Positions 44,012 through 53,010 of a DNA stretch of 64,000 bases are shown here, piece by piece. The notes under the pieces were generated by a model. That model had not been told where the DNA came from. It ran no database searches and saw nothing but the letters and a program-made list of their open reading frames with translations. Position 1 is the stretch's first letter, and each line of letters begins with the position of its first letter. The DNA comes from Shinella zoogloeoides (lineage in GTDB: Bacteria > Pseudomonadota > Alphaproteobacteria > Rhizobiales > Rhizobiaceae). The position numbers were made by a program, and so were the translations under genes. The DNA lies in the NCBI RefSeq assembly GCF_030733845.1, contig NZ_CP132311.1:3601501-3665500 (forward strand), given 5' to 3'.

Positions 44012-44986
44012 ATGAGCGTGGAGACGACGACGGAAAGCGCACCGGCGCCGAAGAAGGGCACGAACATCCTGCTCGGCCTGACGCTGCTCGGGCTGCTCCT
44101 GGCGCTCTGGCTGGCGCTGGGCCTTGCGACCCATGCCTTCTGGACGCCGAACAATATCAGCAACCTGCTGCGCCAGGGCGCGATGACGGCGATCCTAGCG
44201 GTCGGCCAGACCTTCGTGATCATCACGGCCGGCATCGACCTGTCCGTCGGGGCCATCGTCGGCTTCACCAGCGTCATCGTCGCCTGGCTGCTGCAGGCGG
44301 GCGTGCCGCTCTGGCTCGCCATCGTGCTGACGCTGCTGATCGGCGTCGCCATCGGCGCCTTCCACGGCTTCGGCATCGTGCATATGGGCCTGCCGCCCTT
44401 CATCATCACGCTGGCGACGCTCACCTCGCTGCGCGGCATCGGCCTGCTGCTGACGAACGGCTCGACCATCTCGATCAGCCACGAAGGCTTCACGAACTTC
44501 TCGCGCGCCGACTTCCTTGGCGTGCCGAGCCTGTTCTGGATGGTCGTTCTGGTGGCGATCCCGGCCTTCGTCTTCCTGCATCTCAGCCGCTTCGGCCGCT
44601 ATCTCTTCGCAGTCGGCTCGAACAAGGAGGCGGCGCGGCTTTCCGGCGTCAATGTCGATCGCACGATCTACCTTGCCTATATCCTCTCGGCCACCTGCGC
44701 GGCCTTTGTCGGCCTGCTGCTCGCCTCGCGCATCGGCATCGGCAATGCCACGCAGGCGGAAGGCTGGGAGCTGCAGGCCATCGCCTCCTCGGTCATCGGC
44801 GGCACCAGCCTGTTCGGCGCGGTCGGCTCCGTGCACGGCCCGTTGCTCGGCGCCTTCATCCTCGCGACGATCAACAACGGCGCGAACCTGCTCAACGTGA
44901 ACTCGTTCTGGCAGCGCATCATCACCGGCCTTCTGATCATCGTCATCGTCTATTTCGACCAGCTGCGCCGCCGGGGAAGCCGCTGA
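44012..44986 (+). CDS. Sugar ABC transporter permease (CUT2 type)
   Basis: A 324-residue inner-membrane permease of the RbsC family with about eight to ten hydrophobic helices. The family motif TAGIDLSVGAIVGFTSV follows helix three, and GSNKEAARLSGVNVDRTIYLAYILSA is the cytoplasmic loop that contacts the ATPase. AGAAGGAGAAG precedes the ATG. It should form a homodimer channel. The next gene begins one base after its stop, so the dehydrogenase belongs to the same operon. Confidence 0.95.
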   Translation: MSVETTTESAPAPKKGTNILLGLTLLGLLLALWLALGLATHAFWTPNNISNLLRQGAMTAILAVGQTFVIITAGIDLSVGAIVGFTSVIVAWLLQAGVPLWLAIVLTLLIGVAIGAFHGFGIVHMGLPPFIITLATLTSLRGIGLLLTNGSTISISHEGFTNFSRADFLGVPSLFWMVVLVAIPAFVFLHLSRFGRYLFAVGSNKEAARLSGVNVDRTIYLAYILSATCAAFVGLLLASRIGIGNATQAEGWELQAIASSVIGGTSLFGAVGSVHGPLLGAFILATINNGANLLNVNSFWQRIITGLLIIVIVYFDQLRRRGSR

Positions 44987-44987
44987 G

Positions 44988-46019
44988 ATGAAAGCCGTCG
45001 TCTGTAGCGAGCCGGGCCGCCTCGAAATGGCCGAAAGGCAGAGCCCGACCGGGATGCCGGAGGGCTGGGTGCGGCTCGCCGTCAGCCATGTCGGCATCTG
45101 CGGCACCGATTACCACATCTTCGAGGGCAAGCACCCGTTCCTCGACTATCCCCGCATCATGGGCCACGAGGTCTCGGCGACGGTCGTCGATCCGGGCAAG
45201 AGCGCGCTTTCGGCCGGCGCGCCCGTCGTTGTGAATCCCTATATTTCCTGCGGCACCTGCATCGCCTGCCGAAAGGCCAAGCCCAACTGTTGCACGGCGA
45301 TCCGCGTGCTCGGCGTGCACACCGACGGCGCCTTGTGCGAGGAGATCCTGATGCCGGCCGGCAATCTTTACCCGGCTGACGGCCTGTCGCTGGAAGCGGC
45401 CGCGACGGTGGAGTTCCTGGCGATCGGGGCCCACGCGGTCCGCCGTTCCCTTGCACCGGAAGGATCGCGCGCCCTCGTCATCGGTGCCGGCCCCATCGGC
45501 CTCGGCACCGCGCTGTTTTCCCGCATCGCCGGCCATGCGGTGACGCTGATGGACACGTCTGCCGAACGCCTCGCCATGGCTGCGGAACGCTTCGGCTTTG
45601 AAAGCGGCATTGTCGCGGGGGACGCTGCCTCCGGCGAGGTGGACAAGGCAACAGGCGGCGACGGCTTCGACGTCGTCTTCGATGCAACCGGCCATGGAAA
45701 ATCCATGGAGGCGGCCTTCGCCCATGTCGCCCATGGCGGCGCGCTGGTGCTGGTCAGCGTGGTGAAGGACGAGATCCGCTTTTCCGATCCGGAATTCCAC
45801 AAGCGCGAGATGATGCTGGTCGGTAGCCGCAATGCAACGCTAATCGACTTCGAGCATGTCATGGAAAACATCCGCACCGGCCAAATTCCGGTGGAAGCGC
45901 TCGTCACCCATCGCACCACGCTTGACCGTGTCCCCGTCGATCTTGCCCGCTGGGCAAGGGAAAAGTCCGGCCTTATCAAGGCCATCGTGCGTGTCTCCCC
46001 GACCGCGGCAGAAGACTGA
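44988..46019 (+). CDS. Zinc-dependent dehydrogenase, LgoD-like (L-galactonate 5-dehydrogenase type)
   Basis: A 343-residue medium-chain dehydrogenase. Catalytic zinc ligands are in HVGICGTDYHIF and RIMGHEVSA; the structural zinc Cys residues are in CGTCIACRKAKPNCC. The Rossmann motif is VIGAGPIGLGTALF. It resembles E. coli LgoD (YjjN) through ICGTDYH, IRVLGVHTDGA, AHAVRR and FSDPEFHKREMMLVGSRNAT. LgoD oxidises L-galactonate to D-tagaturonate, the substrate of UxaB, whose homologue is 6 kb away. Last gene of the transporter operon. The substrate is inference; RspB-like or L-gulonate dehydrogenases are alternatives. Confidence 0.8.
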   Translation: MKAVVCSEPGRLEMAERQSPTGMPEGWVRLAVSHVGICGTDYHIFEGKHPFLDYPRIMGHEVSATVVDPGKSALSAGAPVVVNPYISCGTCIACRKAKPNCCTAIRVLGVHTDGALCEEILMPAGNLYPADGLSLEAAATVEFLAIGAHAVRRSLAPEGSRALVIGAGPIGLGTALFSRIAGHAVTLMDTSAERLAMAAERFGFESGIVAGDAASGEVDKATGGDGFDVVFDATGHGKSMEAAFAHVAHGGALVLVSVVKDEIRFSDPEFHKREMMLVGSRNATLIDFEHVMENIRTGQIPVEALVTHRTTLDRVPVDLARWAREKSGLIKAIVRVSPTAAED

Positions 46020-46176
46020 AACCCGTTCATCCCCGCGAAAGGTTCGCGGCGTTAGGATGATGACATGACTTGTTGCCACGCAGCGAAAACCTGTTAGTCT
46101 TTTCGCACTGCGGAAACCGGGGAAGGACGGTGCGGCCAGCGCGAGCCCCGCACCGAGGAAATGGGATAACGCGTCT

Positions 46177-47466
46177 ATGTATTATCAGCTCTACGAACTC
46201 AACCATGCGGTGATGGCGCCCTGGCGCGCCGTGGCGGACCAGATGCGGATCGCCTTCCGCAATCCGCTCAACCCCCTGGCGCATACCTATTTCGGTCGCA
46301 CCATGGCTGCGGGCTTCGAGGTCCTGGAGCGTACGACGCGGCGCTACGGCAAACCGGAATTCGGCCTTCCCACCACGCTCATCGACGGTCAGGACGTTTC
46401 CGTCCATGAAAAGGTCGTCTGGAAGCGCCCCTTCTGCAACCTCATCCATTTCGAACGCTGTCTGCCGGCCGGCCACCGCAAGGACCCGAAGATCCTCATC
46501 GTCGCGCCGATGTCCGGCCACTATGCGACGCTTCTGCGCGGCACCGTCGAGGCGCTGCTGCCTCATGCGGAAGTGCACATCACCGATTGGGTGGACGCCC
46601 GCATGGTGCCGCTATCGGAAGGCAGCTTCGATCTCGACGACTATATCGACTACGTCATCCAGATGCTGCACGCGCTGGGGCCGGATACCCATGTGATCGC
46701 CGTCTGCCAGCCGGCCGTGCCCGTTCTCGCCGCCGTTTCGGTTATGGAGGCGGACAACGACCCGCTGTCGCCCTCCACCATGACGCTGATGGGCGGGCCG
46801 ATCGATACCCGCATCAACCCGACGGCCGTCAACCAGCTTGCCAAGGAAAAGCCGCTCGAGTGGTTCCGCGACAATGTCATCATGCCGGTGCCGTGGCCGC
46901 AGCCGGGCGTTATGCGCCAGGTCTATCCGGGCTTCCTGCAGCTTTCCGGTTTCATGTCGATGAACCTCGACCGCCACGTCGTCGCCCATAAGGAATTCTT
47001 CGCCCATCTCGTGAAGAACGACGGCGACGCGGCGGAAAAGCACCGCGATTTCTACGACGAATACCTCGCCGTGATGGATCTCACCGCCGAGTTCTATCTC
47101 CAGACGGTCGAAACCGTGTTCATGAAGCACGCGCTGCCGAAGGGCGAGATGATGCACCGGGCGCGTCCCGTCGATACGACGGCGATCCGCAAGGTGGCGC
47201 TGCTCACCGTCGAGGGCGAGAACGACGACATCTCCGGCGTCGGCCAGACCAAGGCGGCGCAGACCATCTGCACCAACATCCCGGATGACATGCGCATGCA
47301 CTACATGCAGCCGGATGTCGGCCATTACGGCGTCTTCAACGGCTCGCGCTTCCGCAAGGAGATCGCGCCGCGCATCCTGTCCTTCATCGGCCAGCACGGC
47401 AAGGCCGCGAAGGCAAAGCCGGTGCCACGCGTCATCAAGGGCGGCAAGGCCGGTGGCGGGGCCTGA
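46177..47466 (+). CDS. phaZ: Intracellular polyhydroxyalkanoate depolymerase
   Basis: A 429-residue alpha/beta-hydrolase that releases 3-hydroxybutyrate from native PHB granules in the cytoplasm. It starts MYYQLYELNHAVMAPWRA, the DUF3141/PhaZ-type N-terminus. The nucleophile is Cys177 in a lipase-like box AVCQPAV, typical of intracellular PhaZ where Ser is replaced by Cys. VEGENDDISGVGQT holds the Asp, and QPDVGHYGVFNGSRF the catalytic His. GAGGAAATGGG precedes the ATG by about 10 bases. It stands alone, 157 bases from the dehydrogenase. Confidence 0.93.
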   Translation: MYYQLYELNHAVMAPWRAVADQMRIAFRNPLNPLAHTYFGRTMAAGFEVLERTTRRYGKPEFGLPTTLIDGQDVSVHEKVVWKRPFCNLIHFERCLPAGHRKDPKILIVAPMSGHYATLLRGTVEALLPHAEVHITDWVDARMVPLSEGSFDLDDYIDYVIQMLHALGPDTHVIAVCQPAVPVLAAVSVMEADNDPLSPSTMTLMGGPIDTRINPTAVNQLAKEKPLEWFRDNVIMPVPWPQPGVMRQVYPGFLQLSGFMSMNLDRHVVAHKEFFAHLVKNDGDAAEKHRDFYDEYLAVMDLTAEFYLQTVETVFMKHALPKGEMMHRARPVDTTAIRKVALLTVEGENDDISGVGQTKAAQTICTNIPDDMRMHYMQPDVGHYGVFNGSRFRKEIAPRILSFIGQHGKAAKAKPVPRVIKGGKAGGGA

Positions 47467-47551
47467 TTTTTCGGGCTCCTTTCAGGCACTTGCCCGAATT
47501 CACGACGCATCGTCTTGAACGCGATGGGCGGTCTAACCACATCGGATTCAC

Positions 47552-47572
47552 CGGAAACCTTGGTGGTTTCCG
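47552..47572 (+). repeat. Stem-loop in the leader of the DUF2852 gene
   Basis: CGGAAACC / GGTTTCCG, an 8-base perfect stem with a 5-base loop, ending 8 bases before the GAGGAAG Shine-Dalgarno sequence at 47581. There is no T-run. It could end phaZ mRNA weakly or shape access to the ribosome site. Confidence 0.5.
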
Positions 47573-47594
47573 CCGATCGTGAGGAAGATTGCAC

Positions 47595-48029
47595 ATGAAC
47601 CAGTCAGCACTGATCCGTCCGGACTGGACGCCTGCGACCATCGCCCTGATGGTGCTCGGCTTCGTGGTGTTCTGGCCGCTCGGCCTTGCCATGCTTGCCT
47701 ACATCATCTTCGGCGACCGCCTGAAAAACTTCAAAAAAGACGCCAACGACACCATGGACGGCATGTTCGCCTCCTGCCGGGGCAAGTTCCGCGGCGGCCG
47801 CGGCTCCGCCTTCCGCAGCGCCACCGGCAATGTCGCCTTCGACGACTGGCGTGACGCCGAGCTCTCCCGCCTCGACGAGGAGCGCCGCAAGCTCGACGAG
47901 ATGCGCGAGGAGTTCGACAGCTACGTCCGCGAACTGCGCCGCGCCAAGGACCAGGAGGAGTTCGACCGCTTCATGCGCGAACGCCGCGCCAATGGCCAGG
48001 GCGACGTCCCGGGCTTCCCGGCGACGTAA
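47595..48029 (+). CDS. DUF2852 membrane protein
   Basis: A 144-residue protein of unknown function found in Hyphomicrobiales. One hydrophobic hairpin or long helix (about residues 13-38, TIALMVLGFVVFWPLGLAMLAYIIF) is followed by a Gly/Arg patch and a charged coiled-coil-like helix (about 80-130, rich in Glu, Arg and Lys). The C-terminus would lie in the cytoplasm. ATG 47595 is chosen because GAGGAAG lies seven bases upstream; a TTG two codons earlier is too close to it. A terminator follows at 48146. Confidence 0.88.
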   Translation: MNQSALIRPDWTPATIALMVLGFVVFWPLGLAMLAYIIFGDRLKNFKKDANDTMDGMFASCRGKFRGGRGSAFRSATGNVAFDDWRDAELSRLDEERRKLDEMREEFDSYVRELRRAKDQEEFDRFMRERRANGQGDVPGFPAT

Positions 48030-48065
48030 GGACGCTTGGGGTATTCCGTTGCCCCACTCTCCGTC

Positions 48066-48088
48066 ATCCTCGGGCTTGACCCGAGGAT
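48066..48088. repeat. Half of a rhizobial palindromic intergenic repeat
   Basis: ATCCTCGGG / CCCGAGGAT with loop CTTGA. The phrase around it (GTCATCCTCGGGCTTGACC) is one I know from intergenic repeats dispersed in Rhizobiaceae genomes. The expected second palindrome (about 48108-48130) is degenerate. It lies between the DUF2852 gene and its terminator. Confidence 0.6.
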
Positions 48089-48145
48089 CCACGCCCCACC
48101 CGCGGCATGGATGGTCGGGTCGAGCCCGGCCCCCGTTAAAATCCG

Positions 48146-48170
48146 ACCGGCGCCCCGTGCGCCGGTTTTT
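48146..48170 (+). terminator. Terminator after the DUF2852 gene
   Basis: ACCGGCGC / GCGCCGGT, an 8-base perfect stem with a 5-base loop, followed by a run of T residues to 48170. It lies just upstream of the ygjP-like gene. Confidence 0.8.
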
Positions 48171-48203
48171 CGTTGGGCCGTTTCAGTCGCGGCCGAATCG
48201 GCT

Positions 48204-48977
48204 ATGAAGGACAGCATGTTTTCCTTGGCTCGCAAGCCCCGCAAGGCCCTTAAGGCTCCGCCCCCGCCGGAACGGCGCGAGGTGGACGTCAATGGCAGGG
48301 CGCTGCCGCTCACCATCAAGCGTGATCTGCGCGCCACGCGCCTGACGCTGCGCATAGAGCCCGGTGGCCGGGCGCTGCGCATGACCGTGCCGAACGGCAT
48401 TCCCGAACGCGACATCCGCGATTTTCTCGATCGCCATCAGGGCTGGCTGATGACGAAGCTCGCCAAGTTCCGCTCGACGAACGAGCTGGCCCACGGCGGC
48501 TATGTCATGATCCGCGGCGTCTCCCACCGCATCGAGGCGACTGGCCGGCTGCGCGGGTTGACGGAGGCGATCATTGTCGATGACGAGGCGGTGTTGCTCG
48601 TCGGCGGCATGGAAGAGAGCATTCCCCGCCGTATAAGCGACTTCCTGAAGAAGGAGGCGCGGCTGGAGCTCGAACGGCTCGTCGCCGTGCATGCCGGCCG
48701 CATCGGCAGGAAGGTCAAGTCCCTCACCTTGCGCGACACCCGTAGCCGCTGGGGCTCCTGCTCGGCGGACGGCGCGCTCAGCTTCTCCTGGCGCATCGCC
48801 ATGGCTCCGCCCGGCGTGATCGATTATCTCGCGGCCCACGAAGTGGCGCACCTGCGCGAGATGAACCACAGCCCGGCCTTCTGGACGCTGTGCGGGCAGC
48901 TCTGCCCGACGACGGAGGACGCCAAGCGCTGGCTGAAGCGCAATGGCAGCCTGCTGCACGCCGTCGATTTCGGCTGA
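48204..48977 (+). CDS. YgjP-type zinc metallopeptidase (M48/DUF45 family)
   Basis: A 257-residue protein of the YgjP/SprT-like DUF45 family. The zinc motif HEVAH is at residues 212-216 with a third ligand at His222 (REMNHSPAFW). The preceding DTRSRWGSCSADGALSFSWR is the family's WGSC signature. No signal peptide is visible, so it is probably cytoplasmic. Its substrate is unknown. ATG 48204 is reported; ATG 48216 has AAGGA four bases ahead and may be the true start. Frames reaching back to 48036 run through the repeat and terminator and are not used. Confidence 0.85.
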   Translation: MKDSMFSLARKPRKALKAPPPPERREVDVNGRALPLTIKRDLRATRLTLRIEPGGRALRMTVPNGIPERDIRDFLDRHQGWLMTKLAKFRSTNELAHGGYVMIRGVSHRIEATGRLRGLTEAIIVDDEAVLLVGGMEESIPRRISDFLKKEARLELERLVAVHAGRIGRKVKSLTLRDTRSRWGSCSADGALSFSWRIAMAPPGVIDYLAAHEVAHLREMNHSPAFWTLCGQLCPTTEDAKRWLKRNGSLLHAVDFG

Positions 48978-48986
48978 CGCTCCGTT

Positions 48987-49184
48987 TTAGCGGCCCCTGT
49001 CGGCCAGCGCGTCGCGGATCTTCTTGTCCGTATTGTACTGCCCGAGCGCGTAGACGGCCCAGATCGCCGCCGGCAGCCAGCCGATCAGCGTGATCTGCAG
49101 GATGAGGCAGATAATGCCCGCGATCGGCCGCCCGATGGTGAAAAACACGAGGAAGGGCAGGAGGATGGCGATGATGAGCCGCAT
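48987..49184 (-). CDS. YqaE/Pmp3 family small membrane protein
   Basis: A 65-residue UPF0057/Pmp3 peptide with two membrane helices (MRLIIAILLPFLVFFTIG and an ICLILQITLIGWLPAAIWAVY helix). Pmp3 proteins affect membrane potential under salt or cold stress in yeast and plants; the bacterial role is not settled. ATG 49184 follows GGAGAC and starts the first helix directly; an upstream in-frame ATG (49235) is less likely. It ends 9 bases from the convergent ygjP-like gene. Confidence 0.88.
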   Translation of the reverse strand: MRLIIAILLPFLVFFTIGRPIAGIICLILQITLIGWLPAAIWAVYALGQYNTDKKIRDALADRGR

Positions 49185-49314
49185 GGTTGTCTCCGGTCTT
49201 GGTCCACCCTCCATATGGGCCTCCCGTTCATCCATGCAAGGGCCGGCGTTTGCGGGCGAACCGGTGCCGTCTTTCGGCTCGACTCTTCGCAGGATTCATG
49301 CGACTCCCTGCGCC

Positions 49315-49989
49315 ATGACACTCGACATCAAGATCTGCGGATTGAAGACCGGGGAGGCCGTCGACAAGGCCGTATCCCTCGGCGCCAGCCATGTCGGCTT
49401 CATCTTCTTTCCGAAAAGCCCGCGCAACATCGAGCCCTCCGATGCCGGCCGGCTTGCCGACTGCGCCCGCGGCCGCGCCAAGATCGTCGCCGTGACCGTG
49501 AACGCCGACAATGACCTGCTCGACGAGATCGTCGACCAGCTTGCGCCGGATATCCTGCAGCTGCACGGCAGCGAGAGCCCGGAACGGGTGCTGAACCTCA
49601 AGGCGGTCTACGGCCTGCCGGTGATGAAGGCCTTTTCGGTGCGCGAGGCGGACGATTTCAAGAAGATCGAGCCCTATATCGGCATCGCCGACCGGTTCCT
49701 GTTCGATGCCAAGCCGCCGGCAGGCTCGGACCTGCCGGGCGGCAACGGCGTCACCTTCGACTGGACGCTCATGCATCTGCTTGACGGCGGCGTCGATTAC
49801 ATGCTTTCGGGTGGACTGAACAAGGATAACCTCGCCGAGGCCATCCGGCTGACCGGCGCACCGGGCATCGATCTCAGTTCCGGGGTCGAGAGCGCGCCGG
49901 GCGTCAAGGATCTCGGCCTGATGGAAGCGTTTTTTGAAGCGGCACGGAAAGCGGAATGCGAGACCGCCGTCGGAGGGAGAGGCAAGTGA
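49315..49989 (+). CDS. trpF: Phosphoribosylanthranilate isomerase
   Basis: A 224-residue TIM-barrel isomerase converting N-(5-phosphoribosyl)anthranilate to CdRP in tryptophan synthesis. It begins [15 protein letters not shown], with the catalytic Cys in KICGLK, then [24 protein letters not shown], and [14 protein letters not shown] with [16 protein letters not shown] at the phosphate end. ATG 49315 is chosen as the fold starts there. Its stop overlaps the trpB GTG by three bases. Confidence 0.95.
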   Translation: MTLDIKICGLKTGEAVDKAVSLGASHVGFIFFPKSPRNIEPSDAGRLADCARGRAKIVAVTVNADNDLLDEIVDQLAPDILQLHGSESPERVLNLKAVYGLPVMKAFSVREADDFKKIEPYIGIADRFLFDAKPPAGSDLPGGNGVTFDWTLMHLLDGGVDYMLSGGLNKDNLAEAIRLTGAPGIDLSSGVESAPGVKDLGLMEAFFEAARKAECETAVGGRGK

Positions 49990-51206
49990 ACCAGTCACCC
50001 AACCTGAATTCGTACCGCGAGGGTCCGGACGAGGACGGCCGCTTCGGCATCTTCGGCGGTCGTTTCGTTGCCGAAACCCTGATGCCGCTGATCCTCGACC
50101 TCCAGGAAGAATGGAACAAGGCGAAGACCGACCCCGCCTTCCAGGCGGAGCTCAAGGACCTCGGCGCCCACTATATCGGCCGCCCGAGCCCGCTCTATTA
50201 TGCCGAGCGCCTGACGCAGCATCTCGGCGGCGCGAAAATCTATTTCAAGCGCGAGGAGCTGAACCACACCGGCTCGCACAAGATCAACAACTGCATCGGC
50301 CAGATCCTGCTCGCCAAGCGCATGGGCAAGACGCGCATCATCGCGGAAACCGGCGCCGGCCAGCATGGCGTGGCCTCGGCCACGGTCGCCGCCCGCTTCG
50401 GATTCCCCTGCGTCGTCTATATGGGCGCGACGGATGTCGAGCGTCAGGCGCCGAACGTCTTCCGCATGAAGCTGCTCGGTGCCGAGGTAAAGCCAGTCAC
50501 GGCCGGCAGCGGCACGCTGAAGGACGCCATGAACGAGGCGCTGCGCGACTGGGTCACCAATGTCGACGACACCTATTACCTGATCGGCACCGCCGCCGGC
50601 CCGCATCCCTATCCCGAGCTGGTGCGTGACTTCCAGGCCGTCATCGGCACGGAAGCGCGCGAGCAGATGCTGGCCGCCGAAGGCCGCCTGCCGGACATGG
50701 TGATCGCCGCCGTCGGCGGCGGCTCCAACGCCATCGGCATCTTCCATCCGTTCCTTGACGACAAGGGCGTGCAGATCGTCGGCGTCGAAGCCGGCGGCAA
50801 GGGCCTCGACGGCGAGGAGCACTGCGCCTCGCTGACCGCCGGTTCCCCCGGCGTGCTGCACGGCAACCGCACCTACCTCCTGCAGGACGCCGACGGCCAG
50901 ATCAAGGAAGGCCACTCGATCTCCGCCGGCCTCGACTATCCCGGCATCGGCCCGGAACACGCCTGGCTGCACGAGATCGGCCGCGCCGAATATGTGCCGA
51001 TCATGGACGACGAGGCGCTGGAGGCCTTCCAGCTCCTGACGAGGCTCGAAGGCATCATCCCGGCGCTGGAGCCGAGCCATGCCGTCGCCGAGGTGATCAA
51101 GCGCGCACCCAGGATGGGCAAGGACCAGATCATCCTGATGAACCTCTCCGGCCGCGGCGACAAGGATATCTTCACCGTCGGCAAGATCCTCGGCATGGAG
51201 CTCTAA
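49986..51206 (+). CDS. trpB: Tryptophan synthase beta chain
   Basis: A 406-residue PLP enzyme that joins indole and serine. The PLP lysine is in [32 protein letters not shown] follows, and [13 protein letters not shown] binds phosphate. The start is GTG 49986, overlapping the trpF stop, with GGAGGGAGAGG upstream, a strong ribosome site; an earlier start at 49956 is within trpF. It forms the alpha2beta2 complex with the trpA product, whose gene begins one base later. Confidence 0.97.
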   Translation: MNQSPNLNSYREGPDEDGRFGIFGGRFVAETLMPLILDLQEEWNKAKTDPAFQAELKDLGAHYIGRPSPLYYAERLTQHLGGAKIYFKREELNHTGSHKINNCIGQILLAKRMGKTRIIAETGAGQHGVASATVAARFGFPCVVYMGATDVERQAPNVFRMKLLGAEVKPVTAGSGTLKDAMNEALRDWVTNVDDTYYLIGTAAGPHPYPELVRDFQAVIGTEAREQMLAAEGRLPDMVIAAVGGGSNAIGIFHPFLDDKGVQIVGVEAGGKGLDGEEHCASLTAGSPGVLHGNRTYLLQDADGQIKEGHSISAGLDYPGIGPEHAWLHEIGRAEYVPIMDDEALEAFQLLTRLEGIIPALEPSHAVAEVIKRAPRMGKDQIILMNLSGRGDKDIFTVGKILGMEL

Positions 51207-51207
51207 G

Positions 51208-52047
51208 ATGACCGCACGCATGGACAAACGCTTTGCGGACCTTTCCGCCGAAGGCCGTCCGGCCCTCGTCACCTATTTCATGGGCGGCGATCCGGACTAT
51301 GCCAGCTCGCTGGAGATCATGAAGGCCCTGCCGAAGGCAGGCTCCGACGTTATCGAACTCGGCATGCCCTTTTCCGATCCGATGGCCGACGGCCCGGCGA
51401 TCCAGCTCGCCGGCCAGCGCGCGCTGAAGGGTGGCCAGACGCTCGCAAAGACGATCCAGATGGCCCGCGACTTCCGCAAGGAAGACGACGCGACTCCGAT
51501 CGTGCTGATGGGCTATTACAACCCGATCTACATCTACGGCGTCGAGCGCTTCCTCGACGAAGCCCTCGAAGCCGGCATTGATGGCCTGATCGTCGTCGAC
51601 CTGCCGCCGGAAATGGACGACGAACTGTGCCTGCCCGCCATCGCCAAGGGCATCAACTTCATCCGCCTCGCAACGCCGACGACGGATGAGAAGCGCCTGC
51701 CGGCGGTCCTCAGGAACACGTCGGGCTTCGTCTACTACGTCTCGATGAACGGTATCACCGGCTCGGCCCTGCCGGACCCCTCGCTGGTCGGTGGCGCGGT
51801 CGGCCGCATCAAGGCGCATACCAAGCTGCCGGTCTGCGTCGGCTTCGGCGTCAAGACGGCCGAACATGCCCGCGCCATCGGCGCCTCGGCGGATGGCGTC
51901 GTCGTCGGCACGGCCATCGTCAACCAGATCGCCTCCAGCCTCACGGCGGATGGCAAGGCCAGCGCCGCCACCGTCGCCGGTGTCGAGACGCTGGTGATGA
52001 GCCTCGCATCGGGCGTGCGCGGCGCGCGCCTTGCGGCGGCGGAGTAA
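51208..52047 (+). CDS. trpA: Tryptophan synthase alpha chain
   Basis: A 279-residue TIM barrel that splits indole-3-glycerol phosphate to indole. The catalytic Glu is in [19 protein letters not shown] and the catalytic Asp in IVVDLPPEM; the phosphate loop is [14 protein letters not shown] 51208 follows GGAG at the end of trpB. After the stop comes a small GTTCCC/GGGAAC hairpin without a T-run, then accD 41 bases on, so accD and folC may be read from the trp transcript. Confidence 0.97.
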   Translation: MTARMDKRFADLSAEGRPALVTYFMGGDPDYASSLEIMKALPKAGSDVIELGMPFSDPMADGPAIQLAGQRALKGGQTLAKTIQMARDFRKEDDATPIVLMGYYNPIYIYGVERFLDEALEAGIDGLIVVDLPPEMDDELCLPAIAKGINFIRLATPTTDEKRLPAVLRNTSGFVYYVSMNGITGSALPDPSLVGGAVGRIKAHTKLPVCVGFGVKTAEHARAIGASADGVVVGTAIVNQIASSLTADGKASAATVAGVETLVMSLASGVRGARLAAAE

Positions 52048-52088
52048 AGTTCCCACATGGGAACCACCATTATAACGGAGTTGAGACC

Positions 52089-52991
52089 GTGAACTGGATT
52101 ACGAATTACGTTCGGCCGAAGATCAACTCGATGCTCGGCCGCCCCGACCGGGATGTGCCCGACAATCTCTGGATCAAGTGCCCGGAAACCGGCGAGATGG
52201 TGTTCCACCGCGATCTCGAGGAAAACAAGTGGGTCATCCCGGCGTCCGGCTACCACATGAAGATGCCGGCGAAGGCCCGCCTCAAGGACCTTTTCGATGA
52301 CGGCGTCTTCGAGGCGCTGCAGCAGCCGAAGGTCGCGCAGGACCCGCTGAAATTCCGCGATTCGAAGAAGTACACGGACCGCCTGAAGGACAGCCGCGCC
52401 AAGACTGAGCTGGAAGACACCATCCTCGCCGGCGTCGGCAAGGTCCGCGGCGTCAAGCTCGTCGCCGTCGTGCATGAATTCAACTTCATGGGCGGCTCGC
52501 TCGGCATCGCCGCTGGCGAGGCGATCATCAAGGCCTTCGAACGCGCCATCGCGGAAAAGTGCCCGCTCGTCATGTTCCCCGCCTCCGGCGGTGCGCGTAT
52601 GCAGGAAGGCATCCTCTCGCTGATGCAGCTGCCGCGCACCACCGTCGCCGTGGAGATGCTGAAGGAAGCGGGCCTTCCCTATATCGTCGTGCTCACCAAC
52701 CCCACGACGGGCGGCGTGACGGCGTCCTACGCCATGCTGGGCGATATCCATCTCGCCGAGCCGGGCGCCGAAATCTGCTTTGCCGGCAAGCGCGTCATCG
52801 AGCAGACCATCCGCGAGAAGCTCCCCGAGGGCTTCCAGACCTCGGAATACCTTTTGGAACACGGCATGGTCGATCTCGTCGTCAAGCGCCATGACATTCC
52901 CGCGACGCTGGCCCGCCTTCTCAAGATACTGATGAAGAAGCCGGCGAGCGTTGCCGCGACGAACGGCGCCGTCGCCATCGCGGCCCAGTAG
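52089..52991 (+). CDS. accD: Acetyl-CoA carboxylase carboxyltransferase subunit beta
   Basis: A 300-residue subunit that, with AccA, moves carboxyl from biotin to acetyl-CoA to make malonyl-CoA for fatty acids. The start is GTG 52089 ([16 protein letters not shown]). The crotonase-like core has [13 protein letters not shown] and [18 protein letters not shown]. The N-terminal four-Cys zinc finger of the E. coli type is lost: only Cys31 remains, and the other three positions are Thr34, Ile50 and Ser53. The trp-accD-folC order is common in rhizobia. Confidence 0.97.
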   Translation: MNWITNYVRPKINSMLGRPDRDVPDNLWIKCPETGEMVFHRDLEENKWVIPASGYHMKMPAKARLKDLFDDGVFEALQQPKVAQDPLKFRDSKKYTDRLKDSRAKTELEDTILAGVGKVRGVKLVAVVHEFNFMGGSLGIAAGEAIIKAFERAIAEKCPLVMFPASGGARMQEGILSLMQLPRTTVAVEMLKEAGLPYIVVLTNPTTGGVTASYAMLGDIHLAEPGAEICFAGKRVIEQTIREKLPEGFQTSEYLLEHGMVDLVVKRHDIPATLARLLKILMKKPASVAATNGAVAIAAQ

Positions 52992-53010
52992 GCCGATCGG
53001 CGAGGGCGGC

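Noticed and set aside
52049..52064. GTTCCC/GGGAAC hairpin after trpA as a terminator
   Set aside because: The stem is only six bases and lacks a T-run, and accD follows closely, so it is unlikely to end transcription.
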